A stretch of 64,000 nt of DNA, from the NCBI RefSeq assembly GCF_002915575.1, contig NZ_PQGD01000021.1, positions 32,186 to 96,185 on the forward strand. Direction: 5' to 3'. Origin of the DNA: Superficieibacter electus (GTDB lineage: Bacteria > Pseudomonadota > Gammaproteobacteria > Enterobacterales > Enterobacteriaceae). Below, piece by piece: positions 17,990 through 27,822 of this stretch (positions within the stretch are counted from its first letter, which is position 1; every line of letters begins with the position of its first letter). A program made the translations under genes and the position numbers. The notes under the pieces are model-generated. The model was not told the origin of the DNA and did no database searches. It saw only the letters and a program-made list of their open reading frames with translations.

Positions 17990-18943
17990 TTATTTTGTGT
18001 TACGCAGCACCTGCAGACAACGCTTAAGCTGGCCGTCCAATGGCGCTTCTACGCGCATCATTTCCCCCGTCCCCGGATGAGTGAATTTCAGCGCCGCCGC
18101 GTGCAGGAACAGACGATTCAGCCCGGTGCCTGCCAGCTGTTTGTCAAACTCGCGGTCGCCGTAGCGATCATCAAAGGCAATCGGGTGGCCCGCATGCTGC
18201 GTGTGGACACGGATCTGGTGCGTACGGCCGGTTACCGGGCTACACCGTACCAGAGTGGCGAAGGCATAGCGCTCTTCCACCTTAAATCGCGTTTCCGACG
18301 GCTTGCCTTCCTGGCTGACGCGAACAATGCGCTCGCCGCTCTGTAAAATGTTTTTCAGCAGCGGTGCCTGTACCGCCTTCACGTGCGACTGCCACTGCCC
18401 GCGCACCAGCGCCAGATAGTCTTTCTGCATCCCCTTCTCACGCAGCTGTTCATGCAGTGAACGCAGCGCCGAGCGCTTCTTCGCCACCAGCAGCACGCCG
18501 GATGTATCGCGGTCGAGACGGTGAACCAGCTCCAGGAAGCGCGCTTCCGGACGCAGAGCACGCAGCCCTTCAATCACCCCAAAACTTAAGCCGCTGCCGC
18601 CGTGCACCGCAGTACCGGAAGGTTTATTCAGCACGAGGATGTGGTCGTCTTCGTACAGGATCACATCGCTCAGCGCGGCCACTTTTTGCAGATGCGGCGA
18701 TACCGCGTCTTCTTCACGTTCGGCCACGCGCACCGGCGGGATACGCACTTCATCACCGGCTTCCAGCTTGTATTCCGGCTTGATGCGTTTTTTATTCACC
18801 CGCACCTCGCCCTTACGCAAGATGCGATAAATCATGCTCTTCGGCACGCCCTTCAGTTGGGTGCGCAAAAAGTTATCGATTCGTTGCCCGGCTTCGTCAG
18901 CGCTGATGGCAACCATTTTTACGGTCGGAGTCTCAGTTTTCAT
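17990..18943 (-). CDS. rluC: 23S rRNA pseudouridine(955/2504/2580) synthase
   Basis: 317 residues from ATG 18943 (MKTETPTVKMVAIS), matching the start of E. coli RluC; an in-frame start at 19021 adds 26 residues without family support. The S4-like RNA-binding domain covers roughly residues 15-80, and the catalytic Asp is in VHRLDRDTSGVLL. It is divergent from rne as in E. coli. It is the intact partner of the fragment at 8873-9164, and the differences between them are too many for a recent duplication. Confidence 0.96.
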   Translation of the reverse strand: MKTETPTVKMVAISADEAGQRIDNFLRTQLKGVPKSMIYRILRKGEVRVNKKRIKPEYKLEAGDEVRIPPVRVAEREEDAVSPHLQKVAALSDVILYEDDHILVLNKPSGTAVHGGSGLSFGVIEGLRALRPEARFLELVHRLDRDTSGVLLVAKKRSALRSLHEQLREKGMQKDYLALVRGQWQSHVKAVQAPLLKNILQSGERIVRVSQEGKPSETRFKVEERYAFATLVRCSPVTGRTHQIRVHTQHAGHPIAFDDRYGDREFDKQLAGTGLNRLFLHAAALKFTHPGTGEMMRVEAPLDGQLKRCLQVLRNTK

Positions 18944-19120
18944 GGTGCGCGATTCTAAATATCCCGGCTCATTAGCGCCACTCATTTTTCTGTGCTTATA
19001 TTTAACATCATCAGATCTCATCTGGTTTACATGATGTTGTTGTGGTTGTTATTAGAACAATCTGACACTGGAGTGAAGAAACTGTGAGTAACCGTGTGAT
19101 AAAAGGTAAAAGCCAGCTTG

Positions 19121-19512
19121 CTATAATAAGGTTAGCAATGGAATAATGATGCAGTTTTCCGTGTTGAATCTTGTTAAGACAAGGAATTTTGCGGAATTAC
19201 CAGTTTTGTCTGTCCGGTCATCAACGCAGCAATGGCGTAAGACGTATTGACCTTTCAGACAGTTAGCGGGCTACGGGTTGTAGTCCTTACCGGTAAATGG
19301 AATCGTCCCTGGAGAGTTTTCCCAGGCTGTTTCCCAGTTAATTGCGCTGTATTTCCGTATGAAAGACAGGCAACCGACACTCTGCGCCTCTTAAGCGAGC
19401 GACAACCGTGAGGTTGGCGACGTGAACAGACACGAGGCCATCGGTCATCCCCGGAAAGGCAATACTCTGCCCGTAGCTTAGTCGTCAATGTAAGAATAAT
19501 GAGTAAGTTACG
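19121..19512 (+). promoter_or_regulatory. Promoter and long 5' leader of rne
   Basis: A TATAAT box at 19121-19126 followed by roughly 380 untranslated bases before the rne start. This agrees with the E. coli rne leader of about 360 nucleotides, whose stem-loops let RNase E cleave and down-regulate its own mRNA. The leader contains several GC-rich inverted stretches. A minus-strand frame at 19255-19488 shows no coding support. Confidence 0.65.
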
Positions 19513-22500
19513 ATGAAAAGAATGTTAATCAACGCAACTCAGCAGGAAGAGTTGCGCGTCGCCCTTGTTGATGGGCAGCGCCTGTACGACCTGGATATCG
19601 AAAGCCCAGGCCACGAACAGAAAAAAGCGAACATCTACAAAGGTAAAATTACCCGTATTGAACCGAGTCTTGAAGCTGCTTTTGTTGACTACGGCGCTGA
19701 AAGACACGGTTTCCTCCCCCTCAAAGAAATCGCTCGCGAGTATTTTCCTGCCGGTTATAACGCCCATGGTCGTCCAAACATTAAAGATGTGTTGCGCGAA
19801 GGCCAGGAAGTCATTGTTCAGATCGATAAAGAAGAGCGCGGTAATAAAGGCGCAGCGCTGACGACTTTTATCAGTCTGGCGGGCAGCTACCTGGTGCTGA
19901 TGCCAAATAACCCGCGTGCGGGTGGCATTTCGCGTCGCATCGAAGGTGATGACCGTACCGAACTTAAAGAGGCGCTGGCAAGCCTTGAGCTGCCGGACGG
20001 TATGGGCCTCATTGTGCGTACTGCGGGCGTCGGCAAATCTGCCGAAGCGTTGCAGTGGGATTTGAGCTTCCGCCTCAAGCACTGGGAAGCCATCAAAAAA
20101 GCCGCAGAAAGCCGCCCTGCCCCGTTCCTGATCCATCAGGAAAGTAACGTGATCGTGCGCGCCTTCCGTGATTATTTGCGTCAGGACATTGGCGAAATCC
20201 TGATTGATAACCCGAAAGTGATGGAGATGGCGCGTCAGCATATCTCTGCGCTGGGTCGTCCGGATTTCAGTAGCAAAATCAAACTGTACACCGGTGAAAT
20301 CCCGCTGTTCAGCCATTATCAGATAGAATCGCAGATTGAATCCGCCTTCCAGCGTGAAGTGCGTCTGCCTTCCGGCGGTTCGATTGTTATCGACTCCACA
20401 GAAGCACTGACGGCCATTGATATCAACTCCGCTCGCGCCACCCGCGGCGGCGATATCGAAGAAACCGCATTTAACACCAACCTTGAAGCGGCTGATGAAA
20501 TCGCCCGCCAGCTGCGTCTGCGTGACCTCGGCGGCCTTATCGTCATCGACTTTATCGACATGACCCCGGTCCGCCACCAGCGCGCGGTAGAAAACCGCCT
20601 GCGTGAAGCGGTGCGCCAGGATCGCGCGCGTATTCAAATCAGTCATATTTCCCGTTTCGGCCTGCTCGAAATGTCGCGTCAGCGCCTGAGTCCGTCACTG
20701 GGCGAGTCCAGCCATCACGTTTGCCCACGCTGTAGCGGTACCGGCACCGTGCGTGATAACGAATCGCTGTCGCTGTCGATCCTGCGCCTGATTGAAGAAG
20801 AAGCGCTGAAAGAAAATACTCAGGAAGTGCACGCCATTGTGCCGGTGCCGATTGCCTCTTACCTGCTGAACGAAAAACGTAACGCGGTTAACGCCATCGA
20901 AACTCGCCAGGGTGGCGTGCGCTGTGTGATCGTGCCAAACGATCAGATGGAAACCCCGCACTACTCGGTGCTGCGCGTGCGTAAAGGCGAAGAAACGCCG
21001 ATGCTCAGCTATTTGCTGCCGAAATTGCACGAAGAAGCGATGGCCCTGCCGTCTGAAGAAGACACACCTGAGCGTAAACGTCCTGAACAACCAGCGCTGG
21101 CAACCTTTGCAATGCCAGACGTCCCGCCTGCACCACCGGTTTCAGAAGAACCGGTGAAAGCCGCGCCTGCACCACAAGCTGCGCCAGCCACCGTTCAGAC
21201 CGCTGAGGGCCCGGGGCTCTTCTCACGCTTTATGAGCGCGCTGAAGAAAATGTTTGCCGGTGAAGAAGAGGCTAAACCGGTTGAACAGCCACCGGTCAAG
21301 GTAGAAGAGAAACAGGAACGTTCGCAGGAGCGTCGTAAGCCGCGGCAGAATAACCGTCGCGATCGTAACGACCGTAACGAACGTCGCGACAATCGTAACG
21401 AGCGCAACAACGACAGCAGCGAGACGCGTGAAGATAACCGTCGCAACCGCCGTGAAAAACCGCAGAATGCAGAGGCACGGGACGCTCGCCAGACTGTGGT
21501 AAATGACGAGGCCGATAAAGCCAAAGTACGTGACGAGCAGCAGCCACGCCGCGAGCGCAACCGTCGCCGTAATGACGAAAAGCGTCAGAACCAGCAGGAT
21601 GTGAAAGCGCTTAATCGTGAAGAGCAGCCGTCTCAGGATGTCGAGCAGGAAGAACGCGCTCAAACGATGCCGCGCCGTAAACAGCGTCAGCTTAATCAGA
21701 AAGTACGCTTTACGACGGCCCCGGAGGCAATTGATACCGTTGAACAGTCGCCTGTCGTCACTGAGCAGCCTTCGATCGCCGCAGAGCCTGCACAAAGCGC
21801 ACCGATTCAACGCACCGAACTGGCTAAAATCGATCTGCCAGCGGTAGTGGATACCCCGACTGAGCAACAAGACGACAATGGTGATAGCGGTGATAACCGC
21901 GATAATAACGGCATGCCGCGTCGCTCTCGCCGTTCGCCGCGTCATCTGCGCGTCAGCGGCCAGCGTCGTCGTCGTTATCGTGATGAGCGTTACCCAACTC
22001 AGTCGCCAATGCCATTAACCGTCGCCTGTGCTTCGCCAGAAATGGCATCAGGTAAAGTATGGATTCGCTATCCGGTAGCTCGTCCTCAGGAAACCGAGGT
22101 TGAACAGCAGCAAGAAACAGCGCCTATCGTTGCCGAAGTTGAGCAGGCGATCGTGGCTGTTATCGAAGAAACGCAGGCACAAGCGAAAGCAGAAGCTGTG
22201 GTAGACGTTGCTGAGCCGAATGTTCAGGTAAGCGAACCGCAGAATCCGCAGATCGAAACCTCTCATCCCGAGGTGATTGCCGCGCCGGTTGACGAGCAGC
22301 CACAGCTGATTGCCGATGCCGATGAAGCGGTGGCACAAGAAACGGCAGCGGCAGCAACGCCTGTCGAACCGGTTGCTGAAGAAACCGATGAGGTGGTTGC
22401 GCCTGCGCAGGTGATTTCAGCACAGGAAGAGCCTGTTGCGTCAGAAACGGAGGCGCCTGCGGCACCAGCACCAATCGCTGAGCCAGCGCCTGTCGCTGCA

Positions 22501-22800
22501 CCGTCCGTTGAAGTGGCTGAGCCTGTTCAGGCCCCTGAATCGCAAGAGAGGGTCAAGCCAGTGCCTGCTGCTCAACCTGCTCCCGCCTCTGTGGTGACCA
22601 GCGCCGAGCCGAAAGCGGTTCATAGCCACGCAACCGCGCCGATGACCCGCGCCCCTGCGCCAGAGTATGTTCCGGAAGCGCCGCGTCAGAGCGACTGGCA
22701 ACGCCCGGCATTTGCCTTTGACGGTAAAGGTGCCGCGGGAGGACACAGCGCCACCCACCATGCCACGGCCGCGCCAACGCGACCGCAGTCCGCGGAGTAA
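19513..22800 (+). CDS. rne: Ribonuclease E
   Basis: Essential endoribonuclease and scaffold of the RNA degradosome, 1095 residues (E. coli 1061). The catalytic half has the S1 domain, the DNase I-like domain with Asp303 (AIDINS) and Asp346 (IDFIDM), and the Zn-link CPRCSGTG near 404-407. The C-terminal half is disordered. It has an amphipathic membrane anchor ([14 protein letters not shown]), an Arg/Asn/Asp-rich RNA-binding stretch, a second Arg-rich region ([12 protein letters not shown]), a long Pro/Ala/Glu/Val-rich low-complexity tract, and a C-terminal PNPase-binding-like end. The extra length lies in the low-complexity tract. Confidence 0.98.
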   Translation: MKRMLINATQQEELRVALVDGQRLYDLDIESPGHEQKKANIYKGKITRIEPSLEAAFVDYGAERHGFLPLKEIAREYFPAGYNAHGRPNIKDVLREGQEVIVQIDKEERGNKGAALTTFISLAGSYLVLMPNNPRAGGISRRIEGDDRTELKEALASLELPDGMGLIVRTAGVGKSAEALQWDLSFRLKHWEAIKKAAESRPAPFLIHQESNVIVRAFRDYLRQDIGEILIDNPKVMEMARQHISALGRPDFSSKIKLYTGEIPLFSHYQIESQIESAFQREVRLPSGGSIVIDSTEALTAIDINSARATRGGDIEETAFNTNLEAADEIARQLRLRDLGGLIVIDFIDMTPVRHQRAVENRLREAVRQDRARIQISHISRFGLLEMSRQRLSPSLGESSHHVCPRCSGTGTVRDNESLSLSILRLIEEEALKENTQEVHAIVPVPIASYLLNEKRNAVNAIETRQGGVRCVIVPNDQMETPHYSVLRVRKGEETPMLSYLLPKLHEEAMALPSEEDTPERKRPEQPALATFAMPDVPPAPPVSEEPVKAAPAPQAAPATVQTAEGPGLFSRFMSALKKMFAGEEEAKPVEQPPVKVEEKQERSQERRKPRQNNRRDRNDRNERRDNRNERNNDSSETREDNRRNRREKPQNAEARDARQTVVNDEADKAKVRDEQQPRRERNRRRNDEKRQNQQDVKALNREEQPSQDVEQEERAQTMPRRKQRQLNQKVRFTTAPEAIDTVEQSPVVTEQPSIAAEPAQSAPIQRTELAKIDLPAVVDTPTEQQDDNGDSGDNRDNNGMPRRSRRSPRHLRVSGQRRRRYRDERYPTQSPMPLTVACASPEMASGKVWIRYPVARPQETEVEQQQETAPIVAEVEQAIVAVIEETQAQAKAEAVVDVAEPNVQVSEPQNPQIETSHPEVIAAPVDEQPQLIADADEAVAQETAAAATPVEPVAEETDEVVAPAQVISAQEEPVASETEAPAAPAPIAEPAPVAAPSVEVAEPVQAPESQERVKPVPAAQPAPASVVTSAEPKAVHSHATAPMTRAPAPEYVPEAPRQSDWQRPAFAFDGKGAAGGHSATHHATAAPTRPQSAE

Positions 22801-22805
22801 AATGC

Positions 22806-22831
22806 AAAGCCGACCTCAGGGTCGGCTTTTT
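22806..22831 (+). terminator. Rho-independent terminator of rne
   Basis: AAAGCCGACC, loop TCAG, GGTCGGCTTTTT, 5 bases after the rne stop. It also faces the end of the convergent LysR gene. Confidence 0.85.
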
Positions 22832-22843
22832 ACTGGTTTGTTT

Positions 22844-23779
22844 TTATTCCCCCTGCGCAAGACGCATGCCCGCGACCCGGGGCATAACCTCGCGCATCAG
22901 CTGTAAAAACTTACGCAGCCGCGTCGGGTAATAACGCGACCACGGATATACCAGATGTACCGGCAACGCGCCAGCCTGCCACGAGGGGATGACCTCGACC
23001 AGCCTGCCTGCGGCGAGATCCTCTTCCACTACCCAACGTGATACCAGCGCCAGCCCCAACCCGGCGAGGGCGGTATTACGCGCCACATACAGGCTGTCCG
23101 TACTTAGCCGCGGCTGAATGGCAATCATCTTATGCTCCCCGCTGTCCACGTGCGTCAGAAGGATCTCGTGCTGATAGAAGGTGCTAATCGCCACCCATGG
23201 CAGGGCTGACATCTGCTCCGGACAGGTAATATGCGCATAGCGTGCCAGCAGCGCAGGCGCGGCCACCAGGCTGCGCGGGACTTCAGCGAGCAACACCGAG
23301 ACGGTAGCGGGGTCTTTCTCTGCACCAACCCGGATCGCACAATCAATATCGTCGCTGAGAAAATCGACGGTTTTATCATTTAACATCCACTCCACCGCCA
23401 GGCCAGGATAGCGCTGAAGAAAATTCACCAGCGGAGTTAACAACTGCTGCTGCCCAAATGCATGGGGCGCACGTACTTTCAGCACCCCTACCGGCTCGTC
23501 TTCTGCGGTGTGGAGATCATCCTCCAGCGCCAGCCAGGCATCAATCACCCTTTTGGCATGCTGATAACAACGCTCACCATCATCGGTCAATTTCATGGCG
23601 TGGGTGGAGCGCAGGATGAGTTTTGTTCCCAGCAGACGTTCGAGTGACTGTAAACGGCGGCTGACGGTAGCCTGGGTGGTGGCTAACTGGGCCGCTGCCG
23701 CCGATAACGATCCCGCTTCAACAATACGCACCAGCGTTCGCATCAGCTCCACCCGGTCTATACGCTCATTTTTTTTCAT
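22844..23779 (-). CDS. LysR-family transcriptional regulator
   Basis: 311 residues from ATG 23779 (MKKNERIDRVELMRTL); a longer reading frame to 23902 would run into the MFS start region. The winged helix-turn-helix is at about residues 10-68 (SLSAAAAQLATTQATVSRRLQSLE), followed by a LysR substrate-binding domain of the group that regulates neighbouring efflux or dehydrogenase genes. It is divergent from the MFS gene with a 107-base shared promoter region, the classical layout for a LysR regulator and its target. It is absent between rne and flgL in E. coli. Confidence 0.88.
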   Translation of the reverse strand: MKKNERIDRVELMRTLVRIVEAGSLSAAAAQLATTQATVSRRLQSLERLLGTKLILRSTHAMKLTDDGERCYQHAKRVIDAWLALEDDLHTAEDEPVGVLKVRAPHAFGQQQLLTPLVNFLQRYPGLAVEWMLNDKTVDFLSDDIDCAIRVGAEKDPATVSVLLAEVPRSLVAAPALLARYAHITCPEQMSALPWVAISTFYQHEILLTHVDSGEHKMIAIQPRLSTDSLYVARNTALAGLGLALVSRWVVEEDLAAGRLVEVIPSWQAGALPVHLVYPWSRYYPTRLRKFLQLMREVMPRVAGMRLAQGE

Positions 23780-23886
23780 AGCAAATCTTACATACGCCAA
23801 ACGTATAACCGTTTTACCATTTGCCCTACTACCGCGCCATCCGCTCATCATGAAAAATACGCCTGAACGTAATTGAGGACACTCTG

Positions 23887-25101
23887 ATGAAAGCACCGTC
23901 ATTGCCCCAGGCCACTACTGGCTGGATGATTTTTATACTTGCTCTCGGCGCGGGCTTTAGCGTCGCGGCTATTTACTATTCGCAACCTCTGCTCCCGCTG
24001 ATGGGCACCAGCCTTATACTGAGCGTTGACGGCATGGGGCTGGTGCCGACACTGACACAGACAGGGTATGCGCTGGGGATACTGTTCCTGCTGCCGCTGG
24101 GCGATCGGTATGACCGACGGAGATTGATCCTGCTTAAAAGCGCGGCGCTGGCGCTACTGCTTTTACTGTGCAGCCTGAGCAACGGGTTCCACGAATTGTT
24201 AATAGTCAGCCTGCTGATTGGTATGGCGGCCACGATGGCCCAGGATATTGTCCCGGCGGCGGCAATCCTCGCACCTGCAGGTAAACAAGGGAAAATGGTC
24301 GGTACGGTGATGACCGGACTGCTGCTGGGGATCTTACTGTCACGTACCGTCAGCGGTCTGGTTGGCGCGGCTTTTGGCTGGCGGACGATGTATCAGGTCG
24401 CAGCGGCAATCGTGGCACTGACTGGCGGGCTGTTATGGAAAGTATTGCCACGCTTTGGTAGTCATTCAACGCTCAGCTATCCGGCGTTACTGCACTCAAT
24501 GGCACAACTGTGGCAACGTTATCCGACGTTACGCCGCGCGGCGCTGGCGCAGGGCGCGCTTTCTGTCGCGTTCAGCGCCTTCTGGTCCACGCTTGCCATC
24601 ATGCTGTTTACGCAGTATCACATGGGCAGCGCCGTGGCGGGCAGCTTTGGTATCGCCGGGGCGGCAGGCGCGCTGGCTGCCCCGCTGGCGGGCGGGCTGG
24701 CGGATAAAATTGGCGCGGCAAAGGTGACTCAGTTAGGGGCGCTGCTGGTCACACTCTCTTTCGCGCTGATGTTTTTCCTGCCGGCCTTGCCGGTTCACGG
24801 TCAACTGGCGCTGATCGCACTGTCGGCGGTGGGCTTTGATTTAGGATTACAGTCCAGCCTCGTGGCGCACCAGAATCTGGTCTATAGTCTGGAGCCGCAG
24901 GCACGTGGTCGCCTGAACGCCTTGCTGTTTACCGTCGTGTTCATTGGTATGGCGCTGGGATCGGTGCTGGGAAGTCAATTATACTCGCGGGCAGGCTGGA
25001 CGGGCGTGGTTGAACTGGCAACGGCGATGGGTGCTGTCGCTCTGGTGATACGGCTGGTGGCGAACCGTGATGCCACTCACCCTGCCCGGGCGGCAGAATA
25101 A
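23887..25101 (+). CDS. Major facilitator superfamily transporter
   Basis: 404 residues with about 12 hydrophobic segments. The MFS loop 2-3 signature is visible as GDRYDRRRLIL and its echo in the second half as GGLADKIGAAK. It resembles putative drug or metabolite exporters that sit next to LysR genes (YnfM/YgaY-like). The substrate is not predictable. Its expression is probably controlled by the divergent LysR protein. Confidence 0.87.
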   Translation: MKAPSLPQATTGWMIFILALGAGFSVAAIYYSQPLLPLMGTSLILSVDGMGLVPTLTQTGYALGILFLLPLGDRYDRRRLILLKSAALALLLLLCSLSNGFHELLIVSLLIGMAATMAQDIVPAAAILAPAGKQGKMVGTVMTGLLLGILLSRTVSGLVGAAFGWRTMYQVAAAIVALTGGLLWKVLPRFGSHSTLSYPALLHSMAQLWQRYPTLRRAALAQGALSVAFSAFWSTLAIMLFTQYHMGSAVAGSFGIAGAAGALAAPLAGGLADKIGAAKVTQLGALLVTLSFALMFFLPALPVHGQLALIALSAVGFDLGLQSSLVAHQNLVYSLEPQARGRLNALLFTVVFIGMALGSVLGSQLYSRAGWTGVVELATAMGAVALVIRLVANRDATHPARAAE

Positions 25102-25105
25102 AAAA

Positions 25106-25125
25106 CGCTCCGGCATGCCGGAGCG
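25106..25125. terminator. Bidirectional terminator between MFS gene and flgL
   Basis: Perfect palindrome CGCTCCGGCATGCCGGAGCG. On the minus strand it is followed by TTTTTTATTC, making a strong terminator for flgL; on the plus strand it follows the MFS stop by 4 bases. Confidence 0.85.
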
Positions 25126-25132
25126 GTAATAA

Positions 25133-26086
25133 CTATTTATTCATCTGGAACAACGACATGCCCTGCATGTCGCTGAAGGTTTTGTAAGAAGCCTGAAGCG
25201 CGGCCTGCTGCATCATGTAAGACGAAATGGCCGCATTCCAGTCCACATCCACCAGGTCGCTCATCTGCTGCGCCTGGGCGACGGTGCGATCGTCCCCCAG
25301 CGCATTCAGTGAATCCAGCTCGTTAAGCTGGGTGCCAAGCTCCGCGCGCACGCTGAGCACGTTGTTGAGCGCGTTTTTCAGACCACGGTTAGTCTTATCA
25401 ACCGCCGCCTGCGACTCGGCCTGCGCCTCGTCATCGTCCGCGACCGGCGTTTTGAGGGCGGCAATGGCGCTGTCCAGCATGGCAAAAACGTTTTTCTCTG
25501 ATGCGCTTCCGTCAGGTTCCGCGACCGCATTACTGGTCAGGCTGGCAAAAACCTGGGTTCCGGTATGACCGATAACCATTGAACGCGCGGAGTCCACCTG
25601 CTGCGTCACGCTGGTGCTACCTCCCGAGTAACTGCCATCCGTCTGTGAAAACGGTGCTTTGTCGGTATTATAACCGGCAAAAATATAGCGTCCGTTACCA
25701 TCGGTGGAGTTTGCCAGGTTCAGGATCTGGTCACGTATCCCCTGCAAATCCGTCGCCAGCGAGGCGCGGTCATCATCGCTTAATGTGCCGTTCCCGGCGT
25801 TGACGATCTTTTCCTGTGCGCTCTGGATGGCTTTAGTGACCTGGTCAAGCGTGCTTTCTTCCAGCGACACGCGCTGGGTAGCGAAGGTCCGCGCCAGACC
25901 ATACTGGCTATTTTGCGCCTGCGCCTGTGAAACCACTACCGCCTGCGACGCGGCAATCGGATCGTCTGAGGGTCGGGTCACCCGTTTACCGGTAGAGATT
26001 TGCTCACCATACTTCAGCCATTCGGTCTGCGAACTGGAGATGCCGCGCATATTCTGCTCGTACATCATTTGGGTACTAACACGCAT
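25133..26086 (-). CDS. flgL: Flagellar hook-filament junction protein FlgL (HAP3)
   Basis: 317 residues, the same as E. coli. Flagellin-like N- and C-terminal coiled-coil regions (MRVSTQMMYEQNMRGI; QASYKTFSDMQGMSLFQ) form the junction layer between FlgK and the filament. It is the last gene of the flg block, 14 bases after flgK, and shares the class 3 promoter ahead of flgK. Its secretion depends on the chaperone FlgN. Confidence 0.97.
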   Translation of the reverse strand: MRVSTQMMYEQNMRGISSSQTEWLKYGEQISTGKRVTRPSDDPIAASQAVVVSQAQAQNSQYGLARTFATQRVSLEESTLDQVTKAIQSAQEKIVNAGNGTLSDDDRASLATDLQGIRDQILNLANSTDGNGRYIFAGYNTDKAPFSQTDGSYSGGSTSVTQQVDSARSMVIGHTGTQVFASLTSNAVAEPDGSASEKNVFAMLDSAIAALKTPVADDDEAQAESQAAVDKTNRGLKNALNNVLSVRAELGTQLNELDSLNALGDDRTVAQAQQMSDLVDVDWNAAISSYMMQQAALQASYKTFSDMQGMSLFQMNK

Positions 26087-26100
26087 TGTTTATCGTCCCC

Positions 26101-27747
26101 TTAGCGCATGTTGAGGAGCGCATCGAACAACGTCGAGGCGGTCTGCATTACCTGCGCATTCGCCAGATAATACTGCTGATAACGCTGCAGGTTGCCGTAT
26201 TCTTCATCGAGGTTAACCCCGGAAATAGACTGCTGCTGATTACTTAGCTGCGTTACGACGTTCGTCTGGGTGGTGCTGCTGGTCTTAAGCGTTGAGGTCT
26301 TATTACCGATGTCACTGACCAGCGTGGCATACGCGTCGTTAAAGGTTTTGCTGCCGCCGACCTTCTTCGCATTCTGTAAATCCAGCAGTGCCTGACCGTT
26401 ACGGTTATCACTTTCACCGCTGTTATCATCATCCAGGCCCATGGCAATTTTAGCCGGATCTTTAATCACGGTGCTCATATTGACGATGGCATCGCTGACC
26501 GGTTTCACCACAAAGCTATCGTCTTTTGCACTGCTGCCGCTGACGGTGACTTTCAGGCCATCGAAGTTAAGCGAGTTATCGCTCTTGTCCAGCGTGGCGG
26601 TGAATGAGGTATTATCGGCAAGGCGAGTGACCTGCCAGTTTGTTCCGTCGTAAGCCACTTTATAGTCAGTGGCCTGTACGCTGGTGCTGTCGCTTACCGC
26701 AGCGCGCAGTTCTGCATTACCGGTATTACGGCTGTTACTGACCACTGCCGGTTTACCGATGTTAAAGAAATCACCGCCTGCATCGCCGTTAGCATCAATG
26801 CCCTTCGCATGCTGCTGATTGAAGGCATCGGCAAAGGTCAGCGCCATCTGATTAAGCGTATTGCGCGTCTGGTCCAGATCCTGTGAGCGGAAGGTCAGCA
26901 TGCCGCCGAGAGAACCGCTGGTCAGCAACTTCTCGGGGATTTCAATTTTTCCGGCAGTCGGGTCAACATACGCCACCGTGGTACGCGACGGATCGGCGCT
27001 GGACGGTACGGCTGCTAGCTGACGCGCCGTAGAACCCTGCACCAGCGTATAGCCGTTCGCCATCGTGATGTTGTATGTGCCGCTGTCCTGGACGCTTACC
27101 TCTACGCCGACCACTTTATTAAGTTCGGAAACCAGCTGGTCGCGTTGATCGAGTAGATCGTTAGGCGACGTCCCGCCACCAACGCCGGACAGCCGCGAAA
27201 TCTGATCGTTAAGATTGGCGATCTGCTTACTGTAGTTGTTGATCTGCTCAACGCTGGAGCCAACGGCAATATTGACCTGCTTATCCTGATCGCGCAGATA
27301 CTGATCGGTCACTTTAAACTGATTGACCAACCCGTCGGCTTTGCCGATAACAGCCTGACGCGCCGAGGGATCTTCCGCGTTGCTCACCAGCGTCTGCATG
27401 GAAGAGAAGAAGTTTTGCAAGGTAGTCGAAAGCGTATTGGTGCTGCTTGAGAGCATGTCATCAATTTTCGACATCTGCTCATAGCGCGTAGTCAGTCCGG
27501 CGCTCTGATTCTGTGCAGAACGTAGCTGGTTAGTGATAAAGGCATCATATTCACGTTGCACGCCGGTGACATTCGCCCCGTTACCAATCCAGCCGCCTGC
27601 ACCCAGAGTGCTGTTCGCCTGGGCAAATACCGTCGTTTGACGGGTATAGCCCGCAACGTTATAGCTGGAAATATTATTACTGACGGTATTAAGCGCGGCC
27701 TGCGCTGCGCTAAGCCCGCTCATGGCGCTGTTAATCAAACTGGACAT
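26101..27747 (-). CDS. flgK: Flagellar hook-filament junction protein FlgK (HAP1)
   Basis: 548 residues from ATG 27747 (MSSLINSAMSGLSAAQ), with GGAGG-like sequence upstream; an ATG at 27774 would add nine residues. The N-terminal rod/hook signature SNNISSYNVAGYTRQ is present, and the C-terminus has the heptad-rich polymerisation region. It follows a sigma-28 promoter and is cotranscribed with flgL. Confidence 0.97.
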   Translation of the reverse strand: MSSLINSAMSGLSAAQAALNTVSNNISSYNVAGYTRQTTVFAQANSTLGAGGWIGNGANVTGVQREYDAFITNQLRSAQNQSAGLTTRYEQMSKIDDMLSSSTNTLSTTLQNFFSSMQTLVSNAEDPSARQAVIGKADGLVNQFKVTDQYLRDQDKQVNIAVGSSVEQINNYSKQIANLNDQISRLSGVGGGTSPNDLLDQRDQLVSELNKVVGVEVSVQDSGTYNITMANGYTLVQGSTARQLAAVPSSADPSRTTVAYVDPTAGKIEIPEKLLTSGSLGGMLTFRSQDLDQTRNTLNQMALTFADAFNQQHAKGIDANGDAGGDFFNIGKPAVVSNSRNTGNAELRAAVSDSTSVQATDYKVAYDGTNWQVTRLADNTSFTATLDKSDNSLNFDGLKVTVSGSSAKDDSFVVKPVSDAIVNMSTVIKDPAKIAMGLDDDNSGESDNRNGQALLDLQNAKKVGGSKTFNDAYATLVSDIGNKTSTLKTSSTTQTNVVTQLSNQQQSISGVNLDEEYGNLQRYQQYYLANAQVMQTASTLFDALLNMR

Positions 27748-27789
27748 GGAGGTTCCTTTTACACTTTCAGACATGAGTCCCGCTAACAG

Positions 27790-27816
27790 TTATCGGCAGG
27801 ACGCCGTTGAACTTGA
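27790..27816 (-). promoter_or_regulatory. Sigma-28 (FliA) promoter of flgKL
   Basis: On the minus strand TCAAGTTC, an 11-base spacer, and GCCGATAA, the class 3 flagellar consensus. It lies 42 bases before the flgK start in the flgJ-flgK gap. Confidence 0.85.
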
Positions 27817-27822
27817 GTCGTT

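Noticed and set aside
19255-19488. Minus-strand open frame in the rne leader
   Set aside because: It has no recognisable protein similarity or ribosome site and overlaps the structured 5' leader of rne, which explains the sequence better.
19525-20646. Long minus-strand frame (373 codons) opposite rne
   Set aside because: Shadow of the highly biased rne codons; residue composition is unlike a real protein and there is no start signal.
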